Made by a program: the position numbers and the translations under genes | In this document: in pieces, positions 9,307 through 18,110 of the stretch | Numbering within the stretch: position 1 is the first letter of the stretch | How the letters are laid out: each line of letters opens with the position of its first letter | Source: CAVUWL01 sp963700105 | GTDB lineage: Bacteria > Actinomycetota > Thermoleophilia > Solirubrobacterales > 70-9 | Reading direction: 5' to 3' | NCBI GenBank assembly: GCA_963700105.1 | Contig: CAVOWL010000004.1 | Span: 1,302,001-1,366,000, forward strand | DNA: 64,000 nt | The notes under the pieces: model-generated | Databases searched by the model: none | What the model was told of the DNA's origin: nothing | The model's input: the letters and a program-made list of their open reading frames with translations, nothing else

Positions 9307-10005
9307 CTACTCCCCGCCGCCCTCGCCCGAATCTCCGCCGCCGCCCTCCTCGGCAGCGGCCTCCGCAGCGGCGCCGGCCTCGGCCTCCTCGCCGATCAGC
9401 TCGGTCTCCTGCTCGACGGCCGGCTCGGGCTCTTCCTCGACCCGCGGCGGCGAGAGGGTCGCGATCGTGATCTCCTCGGGATCATCGGCGACGAATTTGA
9501 CCCCCTCCGGGGCGCTCACGGTGGAGAGCTGAACTGTGTCGTTGATCTCCATCGCCGAGACGTCAACGACGATCCGGTCGGGGATCTCGGTGGGCAGAGC
9601 CTCAACGGTGATCTCGCGGGTGACGTGCTCGAGCACGCCGCCGGCTTTTGTCCCCGGGGCGGCCTCGCTTCCCTCCAGCTCGATCGCCACCTCCGCCTGG
9701 ATCGCCTCGTTCAGTTTCACCTCCTGCAGGTCGATGTGCTGCAGGGCCCCCCGGACCGGATGAAGCTGCTGGGCCTTGACCACGACCGGCACCGTTTTGG
9801 CACCCTCGATCTCGAGGTCAAAAAGAGCGTGGCCGTCGGCCAGCGCCGCGTGGACCTCGCGCTCGGAGACCTGGAAGGGTCTGGCCGCCGAGCCGCCGCT
9901 GTAAACGACCCCGGGGACCAGGCCCTGGCGCCGCAACCGGCGGGAGTTCCGCGAACCGAACTCCCCACGAGGAGCGACCCTAAGCGTTGTTCGTTGGCTG
10001 GCCAT
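9307..10005 (-). CDS. rplY: 50S ribosomal protein L25, CTC (general stress) form
   Basis: This binds 5S rRNA in the large subunit. The 232-residue product has the L25 N-terminal domain (RTTLRVAPRGEFGSRNSRRL through QHIDLQEV, about 4-92), the TL5/CTC C-terminal beta domain (about 100-185) and an acidic Glu/Ala/Gly-rich tail of roughly 45 residues. The ATG at 10003-10005 (MASQRTTLRV) was chosen because it aligns with the family. A further 24 in-frame codons upstream look like leader and overlap the divergent ABC1 kinase gene. The long acidic tail is usual for actinobacterial CTC proteins. It heads the rplY-pth-crotonase-mfd run. Confidence 0.95.
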   Translation of the reverse strand: MASQRTTLRVAPRGEFGSRNSRRLRRQGLVPGVVYSGGSAARPFQVSEREVHAALADGHALFDLEIEGAKTVPVVVKAQQLHPVRGALQHIDLQEVKLNEAIQAEVAIELEGSEAAPGTKAGGVLEHVTREITVEALPTEIPDRIVVDVSAMEINDTVQLSTVSAPEGVKFVADDPEEITIATLSPPRVEEEPEPAVEQETELIGEEAEAGAAAEAAAEEGGGGDSGEGGGE

Positions 10006-10033
10006 CGGACGGGAGAGGATAGAGAAACGAGGC

Positions 10034-11470
10034 GTGTGGCAACCTTTCACCGTGGCCGAGGACGCGAAGATCCCCAAGGGCCGAATCCGGCGCTCGGCAA
10101 AGTTGGGCTCGATCGTCGGCGTACAGGGGGCGCGCTACGCGGGCACCAAAGCGACAAACGTCGGGCGCTCTGAGGAGAACAGCAAGGAGCGCCTCGAGCA
10201 ACGCCACCTCGAGACCGCGATGAAGATGGTGGGGGCGCTGGGTCAGATGAAGGGCGCGGCGATGAAGCTCGGACAGTTTGCCTCCTTCATCGACACCGAA
10301 TTCATCCCGGAGGAGTACCGCGAGATCTATCAGGAGCAGCTGGCCAAGCTGCGTACCGAGGCGCCGCCGATGCCGTGGGCGAAGGTCGAGAAGGTGCTGT
10401 TGGAGGAGTACGACGGAGAGTCGGTGGCGGAGCTCTTCGCCGAGTTTGAGACCGACGCTTTCGCCGCCGCCTCGATCGGCCAGGTCCACCGGGCCCGCCT
10501 GCTCGACGGGCGCGAGGTCGCGGTCAAGATCCAATACCCGGGAATCGCGGAGGCGCTGGAGGCCGACCTGCGAAATGCCGGCACCCTGGTTCACCTGGCG
10601 CGTGCCCTCGCCCCCGGCCTCGACGCCAAAGCGATCGCACATGAGATCCGGGAGCGGGTGATGGAGGAGCTCGATTACGAGTATGAGGCCCAAAATCAGC
10701 GCACCTTCTCCCGCGCCTACCGCGAGCACCCCTTCATCTACGTGCCCGAAGTGGTGACCCGCCTCTCACGACGGCGGGTGCTGGTCACCGAGCTGGTGCG
10801 GGGAATCGGATTCGAGCAGATCAAGCAGCTGCCCCATGCCCAGCGCAGCCGCTTCGGCGAGATCGTCTACCGCGGAAGCTTTGGCTCGATCTACCACCTC
10901 CAGCATTTCAACGCCGATCCCCACCCCGGTAACTACCTGCTGATGGAGGACGGGCGCGTCGCTTTTCTTGACTTCGGCATGACCAAGAAGCTCGACCGCG
11001 AGCAGATCATCCTCGAGCAGCGAGCCTTCGACGCCGCCTCACGCGATGATCCCGAGGCCTTTCGCGAGGCCCTGCACGTGCTCGGCTTTATCAAGAATCC
11101 CTCCAAGCTCGACGCCGAACGGCTGATGGAGCACATGCGTGCCGTCGGTGGCTGGTACATCGAGGATCGCGAGATCGAAATCAGCCCGCGCCGGGTGATG
11201 AAGATCATCGAGTCCACCCACGATCCGCGCTCGGAGTACTTCGATTTGATGCGTCGCGAGTCGCTGCCGGCCGAGGAGCTGATGGGAAGGAGGATGGAGA
11301 TCGGCGTGGTCGCAGTCCTGGGCCAGCTGCGCGCCAAGCGCAACTGGTACCGGATCGCCCGCGAGTGGGTTTACGCCGACCCACCCGCGACCGAGCTCGG
11401 CGAGCAGGAGTGGGAGTACTTCGAGGGAAGGGGCGTGATGCGAACCCCCGGCTTGGCCAACAGCACCTGA
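10034..11470 (+). CDS. ABC1/UbiB/AarF atypical protein kinase
   Basis: This 478-residue protein belongs to the UbiB/ADCK family of atypical kinases or ATPases, often linked to isoprenoid-quinone or lipid metabolism. The family's KxGQ motif reads MKLGQFASF (about 76-84). The Ala-rich nucleotide loop is FAAASIGQVHRA (about 143-154), the lysine strand VAVKIQYPG, the catalytic region NADPHPGNYLL, and the DFG equivalent FLDFGM. The GTG at 10034 has a weak AGG five bases upstream, and GTG at 10052 is an alternative. It diverges from rplY across 28 bases and leads a two-gene operon. The substrate is unknown. Confidence 0.9.
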   Translation: MWQPFTVAEDAKIPKGRIRRSAKLGSIVGVQGARYAGTKATNVGRSEENSKERLEQRHLETAMKMVGALGQMKGAAMKLGQFASFIDTEFIPEEYREIYQEQLAKLRTEAPPMPWAKVEKVLLEEYDGESVAELFAEFETDAFAAASIGQVHRARLLDGREVAVKIQYPGIAEALEADLRNAGTLVHLARALAPGLDAKAIAHEIRERVMEELDYEYEAQNQRTFSRAYREHPFIYVPEVVTRLSRRRVLVTELVRGIGFEQIKQLPHAQRSRFGEIVYRGSFGSIYHLQHFNADPHPGNYLLMEDGRVAFLDFGMTKKLDREQIILEQRAFDAASRDDPEAFREALHVLGFIKNPSKLDAERLMEHMRAVGGWYIEDREIEISPRRVMKIIESTHDPRSEYFDLMRRESLPAEELMGRRMEIGVVAVLGQLRAKRNWYRIAREWVYADPPATELGEQEWEYFEGRGVMRTPGLANST

Positions 11471-11483
11471 AAGGAGAGCTGCG

Positions 11484-12338
11484 ATGAGCAGAATGAGACG
11501 AGGTTGGGCGCTGACCAAGAAAAGCTGGACCCTTCTCAGCGAGCATCGGGCCCTGATTCGCTTCCCGCTCTACGGAGCCGCGGCGACGATCGCGATGGCG
11601 GTGATCGTGCTGGGGCCGGGCATCTACCTGATCGCCGATGGCAGGGTGGCGTTCGGCGCCCCGCTGGCGCTGATCGGCTTCTATTTGCTCGAGCTGATCG
11701 GGATCTACTTCAGCGTCGGACTCGCCGCCACCGCCGACCTGATCTTTGCCGGCCAGGAGGCGAGCGTCGCCGACGGCCTGGCGATCGCGCGCAGCCGCTT
11801 CTCTCAGGTCGCCGGCTGGGCGGCCGTCTCAACCGTGGTCGGACTGCTGCTCAGCCTGCTCGAGGATCAGGGTGGGATCGGTGGGGCGATCTTTGGCCGG
11901 CTGCTGGATATCGGCTGGTCACTGATCACCTTCCTCGCGGTTCCGGTGATCGCGCTTGAGGGCGCCGGTCCGTTCGCGACCCTGAGGCGCTCCGCGAGCC
12001 TTTTCAAATCCCGCTGGGGAGCGCAGGTGACCGGCAATATTGCGATCGGTGGTGCGGTTGTCCTGATCGGCGTGCTTCCGGCCGCGGCGCTGATCGTGCT
12101 CGGCCTGGCGATCTGGTCCTCGGCCAGCTTCGTCGGCGCGCTCTTGGTGGTGATCGGCGCAATCGGGCTGGCGATCGCCCTCCTGATTGCGCGAGCGTTG
12201 AGCGGCATCTTCGGCGTGGCGCTTTACCGCTTCGCGCTCGATGGAGAGGCGCTGGGCGGCTTCAGCGCCGAGGAGCTGAACTCCGCGGTGCGAGCCAAGC
12301 TGGGTCGGGGGCCGGGATCTGCCCCAACCACAGTTTAG
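11484..12338 (+). CDS. Polytopic membrane protein (DUF6159-like)
   Basis: This 284-residue integral membrane protein has about six hydrophobic segments: two near 27-80, further ones near 110-125 and 145-160, then a pair near 190-240. The N-terminal RRGWALTKKSWTLL and the ATLRRSASLFKSRWG stretch between helices match proteins annotated as DUF6159, as far as I recognise them. A clear AGGAG lies seven bases before the ATG, and it begins 14 bases after the ABC1 kinase, so the two are co-transcribed. No catalytic motif is visible. The function is unknown. Confidence 0.8.
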   Translation: MSRMRRGWALTKKSWTLLSEHRALIRFPLYGAAATIAMAVIVLGPGIYLIADGRVAFGAPLALIGFYLLELIGIYFSVGLAATADLIFAGQEASVADGLAIARSRFSQVAGWAAVSTVVGLLLSLLEDQGGIGGAIFGRLLDIGWSLITFLAVPVIALEGAGPFATLRRSASLFKSRWGAQVTGNIAIGGAVVLIGVLPAAALIVLGLAIWSSASFVGALLVVIGAIGLAIALLIARALSGIFGVALYRFALDGEALGGFSAEELNSAVRAKLGRGPGSAPTTV

Positions 12339-12341
12339 CCT

Positions 12342-13076
12342 TCAGAGCTCGGCAAAAAGGCGCGGATCGTTGGAGCAAAGGCCGTTCACTCCATGCCTTA
12401 GGAGGCGCTTCATCTGACTCAGCTCATCGACGGTCCAGGCGATCAGCTCGACTCCCGCCAGCTCGGTGGCGGCGGCCAACCGGCGTGTGATCAGCGGATG
12501 ATAGACCCACATTGCCTCGACCCCGAGCTGCGGCAGCCGCCGCGCCGCAAGGCGCGGAAGCTGCCTTCGCATCGCCGCCAGCGCGGCGAGCATCGGCGCC
12601 CTGGCCCAGCGCTTGGAGACCCAATCCCTGCTCACTTTCGGATAGGTCCAGCCGCGCCGCAGGGCTGGTTCAATCGATTGGATCAAGGCCAGGCTGGAGA
12701 GCTCCATGGTCGAAATCATCGCCCGCTCGATCAGGCCATGGGCCGCCAGCTCTGCGACGATCTCATCCTCGCGGCCCGCCAGCTTGATGTCGAGGTCGAT
12801 CTCAACCCGATCAAGTGGCGGCGAGCGGAAGGCGCCCAGCGCCTCGGCGAGTCTCAGCGGCGAGCGGCGCGCGGCGTCGTGCCAGTCATGGGCGATCAGT
12901 AGCTCCGAGCGCTCCGCCGGCGTCAGGTCGGGATGTCCATCGGGGGTCCACAGAACGTCGAGCTCGACCGTGTTGACCCCGGCCGCGACCGCCGCGGCGA
13001 AGCTCTCGAGGGTGTTGCCGGGGGCGATCAGGTCGGCGCCCTTATGGCCGACCAGGCGCAGCGCGCGGGGCGGCAC
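12342..13076 (-). CDS. Glycerophosphodiester phosphodiesterase family protein
   Basis: This enzyme family hydrolyses glycerophosphodiesters to glycerol-3-phosphate and an alcohol. The GDPD fold is clear: HKGADLIAPGNTLESFAAA at the N-terminus (with K where the classical motif has HRG), VELDVLWTPDGH with metal-binding acids, and LLIAHD with the second catalytic His. The C-terminal barrel ends with AWTVD, where the family usually has W-T-V-N. At 244 residues it is a compact single domain with no signal peptide, so it is probably cytoplasmic. Its GTG shares one base with the prs stop. It converges on the DUF6159-like gene with a three-base gap. Confidence 0.9.
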   Translation of the reverse strand: MPPRALRLVGHKGADLIAPGNTLESFAAAVAAGVNTVELDVLWTPDGHPDLTPAERSELLIAHDWHDAARRSPLRLAEALGAFRSPPLDRVEIDLDIKLAGREDEIVAELAAHGLIERAMISTMELSSLALIQSIEPALRRGWTYPKVSRDWVSKRWARAPMLAALAAMRRQLPRLAARRLPQLGVEAMWVYHPLITRRLAAATELAGVELIAWTVDELSQMKRLLRHGVNGLCSNDPRLFAEL

Positions 13077-14107
13077 TAGAAGAGCTGGTTCTCGCCGGCG
13101 AAGATCTCAGAAACCGAGTCGTCGGTGAAGATGCGCCGAATAGAATCGGCAAAGGTGCTTGCGGTTGATAGCACCGTGATGTTGTCCGGGGCGCCGGGGC
13201 GCAGCGGCAGGGTGTCGGTGACCACGATCCGCTCGATCCCTGAGTTCTCTGAGGCAAGGCGCTCGTAGGCGGGGCCGGAGAAGACGCCGTGGGTGGCGCA
13301 GGCGATCACCCGCGCCGCCCCCTCCTCCAGGACGGTCTGGGCGGCGGCGCAGAGCGTGCCCGCGGTATCGATCATGTCGTCGACCAGGACCGCGGTGCGC
13401 CCCCTCACGTCACCGACGACGTAGCCGATCTCGGCAACCTGCTGGGCGGGACGCTCCTTCTCCATCACCGCCCAGTGGGTGCCGATGCGTCGGGCGAAGT
13501 TGCGGGCGGTCTTTACCCTGCCGGCGTCAGGGGAGACAATCACCAGCTCATCGGTGAGGTTTTGGTCAGCGAACCACTGGGTCAGCATCGGCATCGCGGT
13601 CATGTGGTCCACCGGCACGTGGAAGAAGCCCTGGACCTGGCCGGCGTGCAGATCCATGGTCAAGACCCGATCGACCCCCACCCCCTCCAGGCACTTGGCC
13701 ACGATCCGGGCCGAGATCGGCTCACGCGGAGCCGACTTCTTGTCCTGTCGGGCGTAGCCGTACCAGGGCATCACCGCGATGATCCGATGCGCCGATGCCC
13801 CCTGGGCCGCATCGATCATCGTCAGCAGCTCGATCAGCGCGTCGTTGGCCGTCATCCGGGTCTGCTCGTTGCCGCAGGTTGACTGCACGAGGAAGACATC
13901 GGCGCCGCGAATCGACTCCTCATAGCGGCAGTAGACCTCGCCGTTGGCGAAGGTTTTAAGCGTCACCTGACCGACGTCGAGATCGAGCTTGCCGGCAACC
14001 TTGGCGGTCAGCTCCATCGAGCTGCGACCGCCGAAGACCATCAGCCGCTTGGAGTAGTCATGGGGGATCGCCGTCGCCGCGCGGGGTCGCTCCTCAATCG
14101 TGCTCAC
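13076..14107 (-). CDS. prs: Ribose-phosphate pyrophosphokinase
   Basis: This makes PRPP from ribose-5-phosphate and ATP for nucleotide, histidine and NAD synthesis. The 343-residue product shows the family landmarks: LMVFGGRSSMELTAKVA, the flexible-loop segment MPWYGYARQDKK, LTMDLHAGQVQGFF, SPDAGRVKTA and the PRPP-binding VLVDDMIDTAGTL. The GTG start lies 14 bases inside the end of glmU. The glmU-prs order is common in Gram-positive bacteria. An N-terminal extension of about 20 residues precedes the conserved core. Confidence 0.97.
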   Translation of the reverse strand: MSTIEERPRAATAIPHDYSKRLMVFGGRSSMELTAKVAGKLDLDVGQVTLKTFANGEVYCRYEESIRGADVFLVQSTCGNEQTRMTANDALIELLTMIDAAQGASAHRIIAVMPWYGYARQDKKSAPREPISARIVAKCLEGVGVDRVLTMDLHAGQVQGFFHVPVDHMTAMPMLTQWFADQNLTDELVIVSPDAGRVKTARNFARRIGTHWAVMEKERPAQQVAEIGYVVGDVRGRTAVLVDDMIDTAGTLCAAAQTVLEEGAARVIACATHGVFSGPAYERLASENSGIERIVVTDTLPLRPGAPDNITVLSTASTFADSIRRIFTDDSVSEIFAGENQLF

Positions 14108-15497
14108 GTGCCTTTTCCTCCTGCATCTCGACCGCCTTGGCCTTCGCGTATCCGTCGATGTTTCTCTGCTCGTTCTGACTCACGCCGAGCGCCCCCTCGG
14201 GCACATCGTCTCTGATCACTGCACCAGCGCCAGTGTAGGCGGCGTCCCCGACTTCTACCGGGGCAACCAACATCGTGTCAACGCCGATCCGGGCGTTTTT
14301 GCCGATCACGGTCCGGTTCTTGCGGAAACCATCGTAGTTTGCGGTGATCGTTCCGGCGCCGAGATTGCTTCCCCGACCAACCTCGGCGTCGCCGACGTAG
14401 GCGAGGTGGGGAACCTTGACCCCCTCGCCCAGGTCGGAGTTCTTGATCTCGACGAAGGAGCCCGCCCTCGCCCCGGGACCGAGCACCGTGCCGGGGCGCA
14501 GGTGGGCGAAGGGACCGACGCGGCAATCGCCCCCGACCTCGCACTCGCCCAGGTAGGAATGGGCGACCGAGACCCGCTCGCCGAGGCGGCTGTCGGTAAG
14601 GGTCGTGAGCGGGCCGATCACCGAGCCGCTGCCAACCTCGGTGCGCCCGCGCAGGCTCGATCCGGGCTCGATCCTGACGTCGGTACCGATCTGGACCCCG
14701 GCCTCGATCCAGGTTGAGGCGGGGTCAACCACGGTCACCCCGGCGAGCATATGGGCCTCAAGGATGCGCCGGCGCGCCTCGGCCTCAACCGCAGCGAGGT
14801 CGACCCGATTGTTGACCCCCATCGTCACCGCGAGGTCGGTGGCGACGTGGGCGGCGACCGCGTGCCCTCCCTCGCGCAGCGCCGCAAAGACGTCTGGTAG
14901 GTAGTACTCGCCCTGGGCGTTGTCGTTTGAGAGGTCACCAAGGGCAGCCGCCAGCGGCGCCGCATCGAAGGCGTAGGTGCCGGCGTTTACCTCACGGATC
15001 GCCAATTGCTCAGCGCTTGCATCACCCGCCGCCTTGGTCTCGATCACGCCCAAGACCTCCCCGCCCTGATCGCGGAGCACGCGACCGTAGGCGCCGGGGC
15101 GCTCGAGCTCGATCGTCAGCATCGTCGCCGCCGCCGGGCTCGCCTCGTGGGCGCCCAGGAGCGCGGCAATCGTCTCGCTTGAGATCAGCGGCACATCACC
15201 GGAGAGGACCAAAACGGTCTGACTTGCCTCGATCAGGCTTAGCGCGGCACGGATCGCGCCCCCGGTTCCGTCGGGCTCGGGTTGCACCACGGTCTCGACC
15301 CCCGGCGGCAGGGCGGCCGAAATGTCTCGCCCCGCTGAGACGATCGCGGCCACCGGATCGGCACCGGCGGCCCGAGCCGCGAGGATCGGCCAGGCGATCA
15401 TTGCCAGCCCACAGACGGGGTGCAACATCTTCGGCAGCGAGGAGCGCATGCGGGTGCCCTCTCCCGCCGCCATGACCAGGGCCAGGGGCGAACTCAC
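14094..15497 (-). CDS. glmU: Bifunctional GlmU (UDP-GlcNAc synthesis)
   Basis: GlmU acetylates glucosamine-1-phosphate and then uridylylates it to UDP-GlcNAc, the precursor of peptidoglycan. The 467-residue product has the N-terminal nucleotidyltransferase signature LALVMAAGEGTRMRSSLPK (about 5-23). The C-terminal left-handed beta-helix of hexapeptide repeats follows (about 250-440), including FVEIKNSDLGEGVKVPHLAY and GAGTITANYDG, where acetyl-CoA chemistry takes place. Length and both domains are normal. It follows the HdeD-like gene by 32 bases and overlaps prs. Confidence 0.97.
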   Translation of the reverse strand: MSSPLALVMAAGEGTRMRSSLPKMLHPVCGLAMIAWPILAARAAGADPVAAIVSAGRDISAALPPGVETVVQPEPDGTGGAIRAALSLIEASQTVLVLSGDVPLISSETIAALLGAHEASPAAATMLTIELERPGAYGRVLRDQGGEVLGVIETKAAGDASAEQLAIREVNAGTYAFDAAPLAAALGDLSNDNAQGEYYLPDVFAALREGGHAVAAHVATDLAVTMGVNNRVDLAAVEAEARRRILEAHMLAGVTVVDPASTWIEAGVQIGTDVRIEPGSSLRGRTEVGSGSVIGPLTTLTDSRLGERVSVAHSYLGECEVGGDCRVGPFAHLRPGTVLGPGARAGSFVEIKNSDLGEGVKVPHLAYVGDAEVGRGSNLGAGTITANYDGFRKNRTVIGKNARIGVDTMLVAPVEVGDAAYTGAGAVIRDDVPEGALGVSQNEQRNIDGYAKAKAVEMQEEKAREHD

Positions 15498-15529
15498 CCC
15501 CGAATTCTAGACCGGGTGAGATGCCGCCG

Positions 15530-16103
15530 TCAGCCCCCGTGCGCGAGGTCGCGCCCAAGCAGGGCGACGCTGGGCAGGGTCCAGCCGGCGAAAATCAGGT
15601 CGATCCCGACCAGGAGTCCGATCGCCCAGTCAGCCGAACTCGGGAACTTGGCCAGGACGAGGACGCCGATCAGCGAGCCGGCGACGCCGCTGAGGCCGAG
15701 CAGGCCGGCGTTTTGCTGGCCGTGGGCGGCAAGCGCGACGAAGATCCGGGTGAGCCCCATGAAGAGGAAGTAGAGGCCGAGTACAAGGGTCAGGGTGAGG
15801 GTCGCGTTGTGGGGCTCGACGATCAGATAGATGCCGACGGCGGCGGTCAGCAGGGCCCAGATCAGGCGCAGCAGGACCGTGCCGATCGAATGGGCGCTGA
15901 AGGCGACCGCGACGAGGAAGACGCCGGCGATGAGGAGGATCCAGCCGATGAAGATAGCGGTGCCGACCGAGGCCAACGCCGGTACGACGATCGCCACGCA
16001 ACCGATCAGGATCGCCGCCACCCCCGCCGCCATCAACCACCTCCAGCTTCGCGAGAGGCCCGCGCGGACCGCGGGATCAAGCTGCCTCGCGGGGGGGCTC
16101 CAC
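15530..16103 (-). CDS. HdeD/DUF308-like membrane protein, frame broken at a 7-base run
   Basis: The clean part of the frame gives 168 residues from TTG/ATG at 16031-16036, with about six short membrane helices and the repeated G-x-x-x-I-L-x-G pattern of HdeD/DUF308 proteins. The frame is also open further upstream and encodes LSRSWRWLMAAGVAAILIG. That Arg/Trp-rich first helix is expected for the family, so the true start is upstream. No start codon exists there unless the seven-C run at 16091-16097 is read as six. In that case GTG at 16101-16103 opens a 190-residue protein. It probably leads the glmU-prs operon. The function in actinobacteria is unknown. Confidence 0.75.
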
Positions 16104-16333
16104 GAAGCGCAGCCTAGGCGCCGCTTCGGACAAAATTCAGCGGGTCGCCCTGAGGGGCAGGGGCTGGGCGATCAGGTTTGACGGACCAACGGCGCCCGCG
16201 AGCGCTCAGGAGGAGGCCATTGGGGCGATCATCGGGGTGGGAGGTGCGACCCTGCCCCCAAACGGCGGTGTCTGCAAGGGCATCTATCCCTCGAATTCAG
16301 ACCTGGCGGCGGCGCCCGAGGGGGGACTCGAAG

Positions 16334-16404
16334 CTGGGGAGCCCGGACTCGAACCGGGATAGCGGGCTCCAAAGGCCCGGGGCTTGCCATTAGCCGACTC
16401 CCCA
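16334..16404 (-). tRNA. tRNA-Gln (anticodon UUG)
   Basis: The reverse complement folds as a full cloverleaf. The acceptor arms TGGGGAG/CTCCCCA end in discriminator G, the usual identity for bacterial tRNA-Gln. The D arm is GGC...GCC, the anticodon stem CGGGC/GCCCG has the loop CTTTGGA (anticodon TTG), and the T arm is CCCGG-TTCGAGT-CCGGG. The 3' CCA is not encoded (the next bases are CTT). The length is 71 nt. Confidence 0.95.
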
Positions 16405-16481
16405 GCGCCACCCAAGCCTAGTCCTAATCGGATCAGGGGCCGAGCTCCAAGCGAGCGGTGTGCGGGGTGGCTGAGGCGGAT

Positions 16482-16523
16482 GATCTGCTCGCGGCGCTGG
16501 GCGGCGTGCGCCGCGGGCAGATC
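16482..16523. repeat. 16-bp inverted repeat (hairpin) between pucR and tRNA-Gln
   Basis: Arms GATCTGCTCGCGGCGC (16482-16497) and GCGCCGCGGGCAGATC (16508-16523) pair with one mismatch around a ten-base loop. There is no T-run on either side, so it is not a standard intrinsic terminator. It lies 60 bases past the pucR stop and before the tRNA in the same transcription direction. It could be a Rho-assisted terminator, a processing hairpin or a protein site. The rest of 16105-16333 and 16405-16583 shows nothing else I can name. Confidence 0.6.
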
Positions 16524-16583
16524 AGCTGCCGGCAAACTGCGAACGAGCCTGCCCGACCGATTGGGCCCTGCTCTCCAATGCCC

Positions 16584-17822
16584 CTACTCCTCTGAGGATC
16601 GTGGCACCTGGCCCGCCTCGGCGCCGGGCTCCATCGCCGGCCCGCGCGGTGAGGCGATGCCGAGGACCCGCATCGCCTTCAGGCCGAGGCCGAGCTTCTC
16701 GCGGCCCTCCGTGGCGGAGACGTCATGGCCACAGAGCTCCTTGACCCGCTCGAGTCGGTAGCGGATCGTGTGGCGATGGGTAAAGAGCTGTTTGGCGGTG
16801 GCGGCCACGTTGCCGTCGTTGTCGAGGTAGGCCTCGACGGTCGCCACCAGCTCGGTCTCATACTGCTCGTCATAGACAGAGATCGGCTCGATCGTCTCCG
16901 CATAGAATCGCTCCAGCTCGCGTGGGTCCTCGCTCATCGCCGGCAGCAGCAGGCGGTAGGCCCCGGTGTCCTCGAAGGCCAAAATCGCTCGACCCTCGGC
17001 CTCCCCAACGTTGACCGCAAGCCGTGCCTCGCTGCCAGAGCGATAGAGGTCGACCGGGTCTCCGACCCGGCGGCTGCGGCCAATCGTCAGGTGAAAGCCG
17101 GTGAGGCTGTCGCCCAACTCGCGCGCCAGGCCGCTGGCCGCACGGGCGAGCTGCTCATCGCTTGGGGCCGGCACGATCACGGCCACCTCGGCGGCGACCT
17201 CACCTCCCTCGGCCACCGCGAGGGAGCCCGGAGCCAGCGCGCGCAGGGCGCGCAGGACCAGCGTCATCACCCGTTCCCGCCATTCGCCGGTCTGGGCGGC
17301 GCGCGGCGCCGCCCGCACCACCACCACCCCCGCCCCGTGCTCGAGCTCGGCGCCCAGCTCGGCACCGCGGGCCAAGATGTCGCCACGATCGGTCACCGAT
17401 CGCCCGAGCACGGCCCTGACGAAGGCCCCTGCCACCTCCTCGCTCTCCCACTCCGGCGAGCGTGAGCGCTCAAGCTCCAGCGCCAAGAGCGTCCTCACCA
17501 TGCGCGCGATCGCCGGCTCGGGCGCCGTCTTGGCGCGGTAGCGCAGCTCACCGACCGCGGTATCGGCGACCCGCAGCTCGACCGTGACCACCTCCGCTGC
17601 TCCGGCCAACAGCTTTCGCTCCTGATCGGGCGAGGCGCCGGCGACAGCGAGGACGGCGCTTGAGCGATCGATCAGGGCGACGCTGGCGTCAAGAACCTTG
17701 GCGGCAGCCCGGGCGACCGCGGGAAGCCCAGCCCCGGATTCAACCGCCTCAGAGAGCCGATCCAGGGCGTCGACCTCCTCTTGGTCTGCAGGCATCTTCT
17801 GCCCTTTTGCGCTTGCAGACAT
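16584..17822 (-). CDS. PucR/CdaR-family transcriptional regulator
   Basis: The 412-residue product has an N-terminal sensor-like region (about 20-110), a central CdaR GGDEF-like region (about 135-300) and a C-terminal helix-turn-helix. The C-terminal part reads LVATVEAYLDNDGNVAATAK then LFTHRHTIRYRLERVKEL (about 325-370), the typical PucR wHTH motif. The last 30 residues are a disordered Glu/Pro tail. It is the last gene of the nine-gene minus-strand cluster, 33 bases after a small membrane protein. Its ligand and targets cannot be read from the sequence. Confidence 0.9.
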   Translation of the reverse strand: MSASAKGQKMPADQEEVDALDRLSEAVESGAGLPAVARAAAKVLDASVALIDRSSAVLAVAGASPDQERKLLAGAAEVVTVELRVADTAVGELRYRAKTAPEPAIARMVRTLLALELERSRSPEWESEEVAGAFVRAVLGRSVTDRGDILARGAELGAELEHGAGVVVVRAAPRAAQTGEWRERVMTLVLRALRALAPGSLAVAEGGEVAAEVAVIVPAPSDEQLARAASGLARELGDSLTGFHLTIGRSRRVGDPVDLYRSGSEARLAVNVGEAEGRAILAFEDTGAYRLLLPAMSEDPRELERFYAETIEPISVYDEQYETELVATVEAYLDNDGNVAATAKQLFTHRHTIRYRLERVKELCGHDVSATEGREKLGLGLKAMRVLGIASPRGPAMEPGAEAGQVPRSSEE

Positions 17823-17855
17823 GCGCTCATTATCCCCAGCGTCTTCTCCGGGGCC

Positions 17856-18110
17856 CTATCTACCGTGGATCAGGTTGACGATGTCGTTGTAGTAGTAGAC
17901 GAAGACGAGGCCCGCGACCACCCCGATCACGAGGAGGGCGAAGAGGACGAAGACGGAGAGAAATCCGGCAGCGGTCTTCTCCCAAATGCGCCCGTAGGAG
18001 CTGAGCGCGGGGACGAAGATCAGGGTGACGAAAGCGACCAGGCTGATCACCCCCGCCGCACCGAACAGCAGGTACTGGTTTGCGATATCTAAGAGGGCGA
18101 GGGTCCTCAC
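17856..18110 (-). CDS. Small two-helix membrane protein
   Basis: This 84-residue protein has two hydrophobic helices (about 13-35 and 47-73) joined by a loop with SSYGRIWEKTA, and a short C-terminal IVNLIHGR. Its GTG shares GTGA with the stop of the DedA-PAP2 gene, so translation is coupled. I do not recognise a family. The coupling suggests a partner or accessory of the phosphatase or of membrane lipid handling, but that is inference. Confidence 0.75.
   Translation of the reverse strand: MRTLALLDIANQYLLFGAAGVISLVAFVTLIFVPALSSYGRIWEKTAAGFLSVFVLFALLVIGVVAGLVFVYYYNDIVNLIHGR

Noticed and set aside
16284..16535. 83-residue minus-strand frame across the tRNA
   Set aside because: It runs through a complete tRNA-Gln and the hairpin, and its product has no recognisable features.
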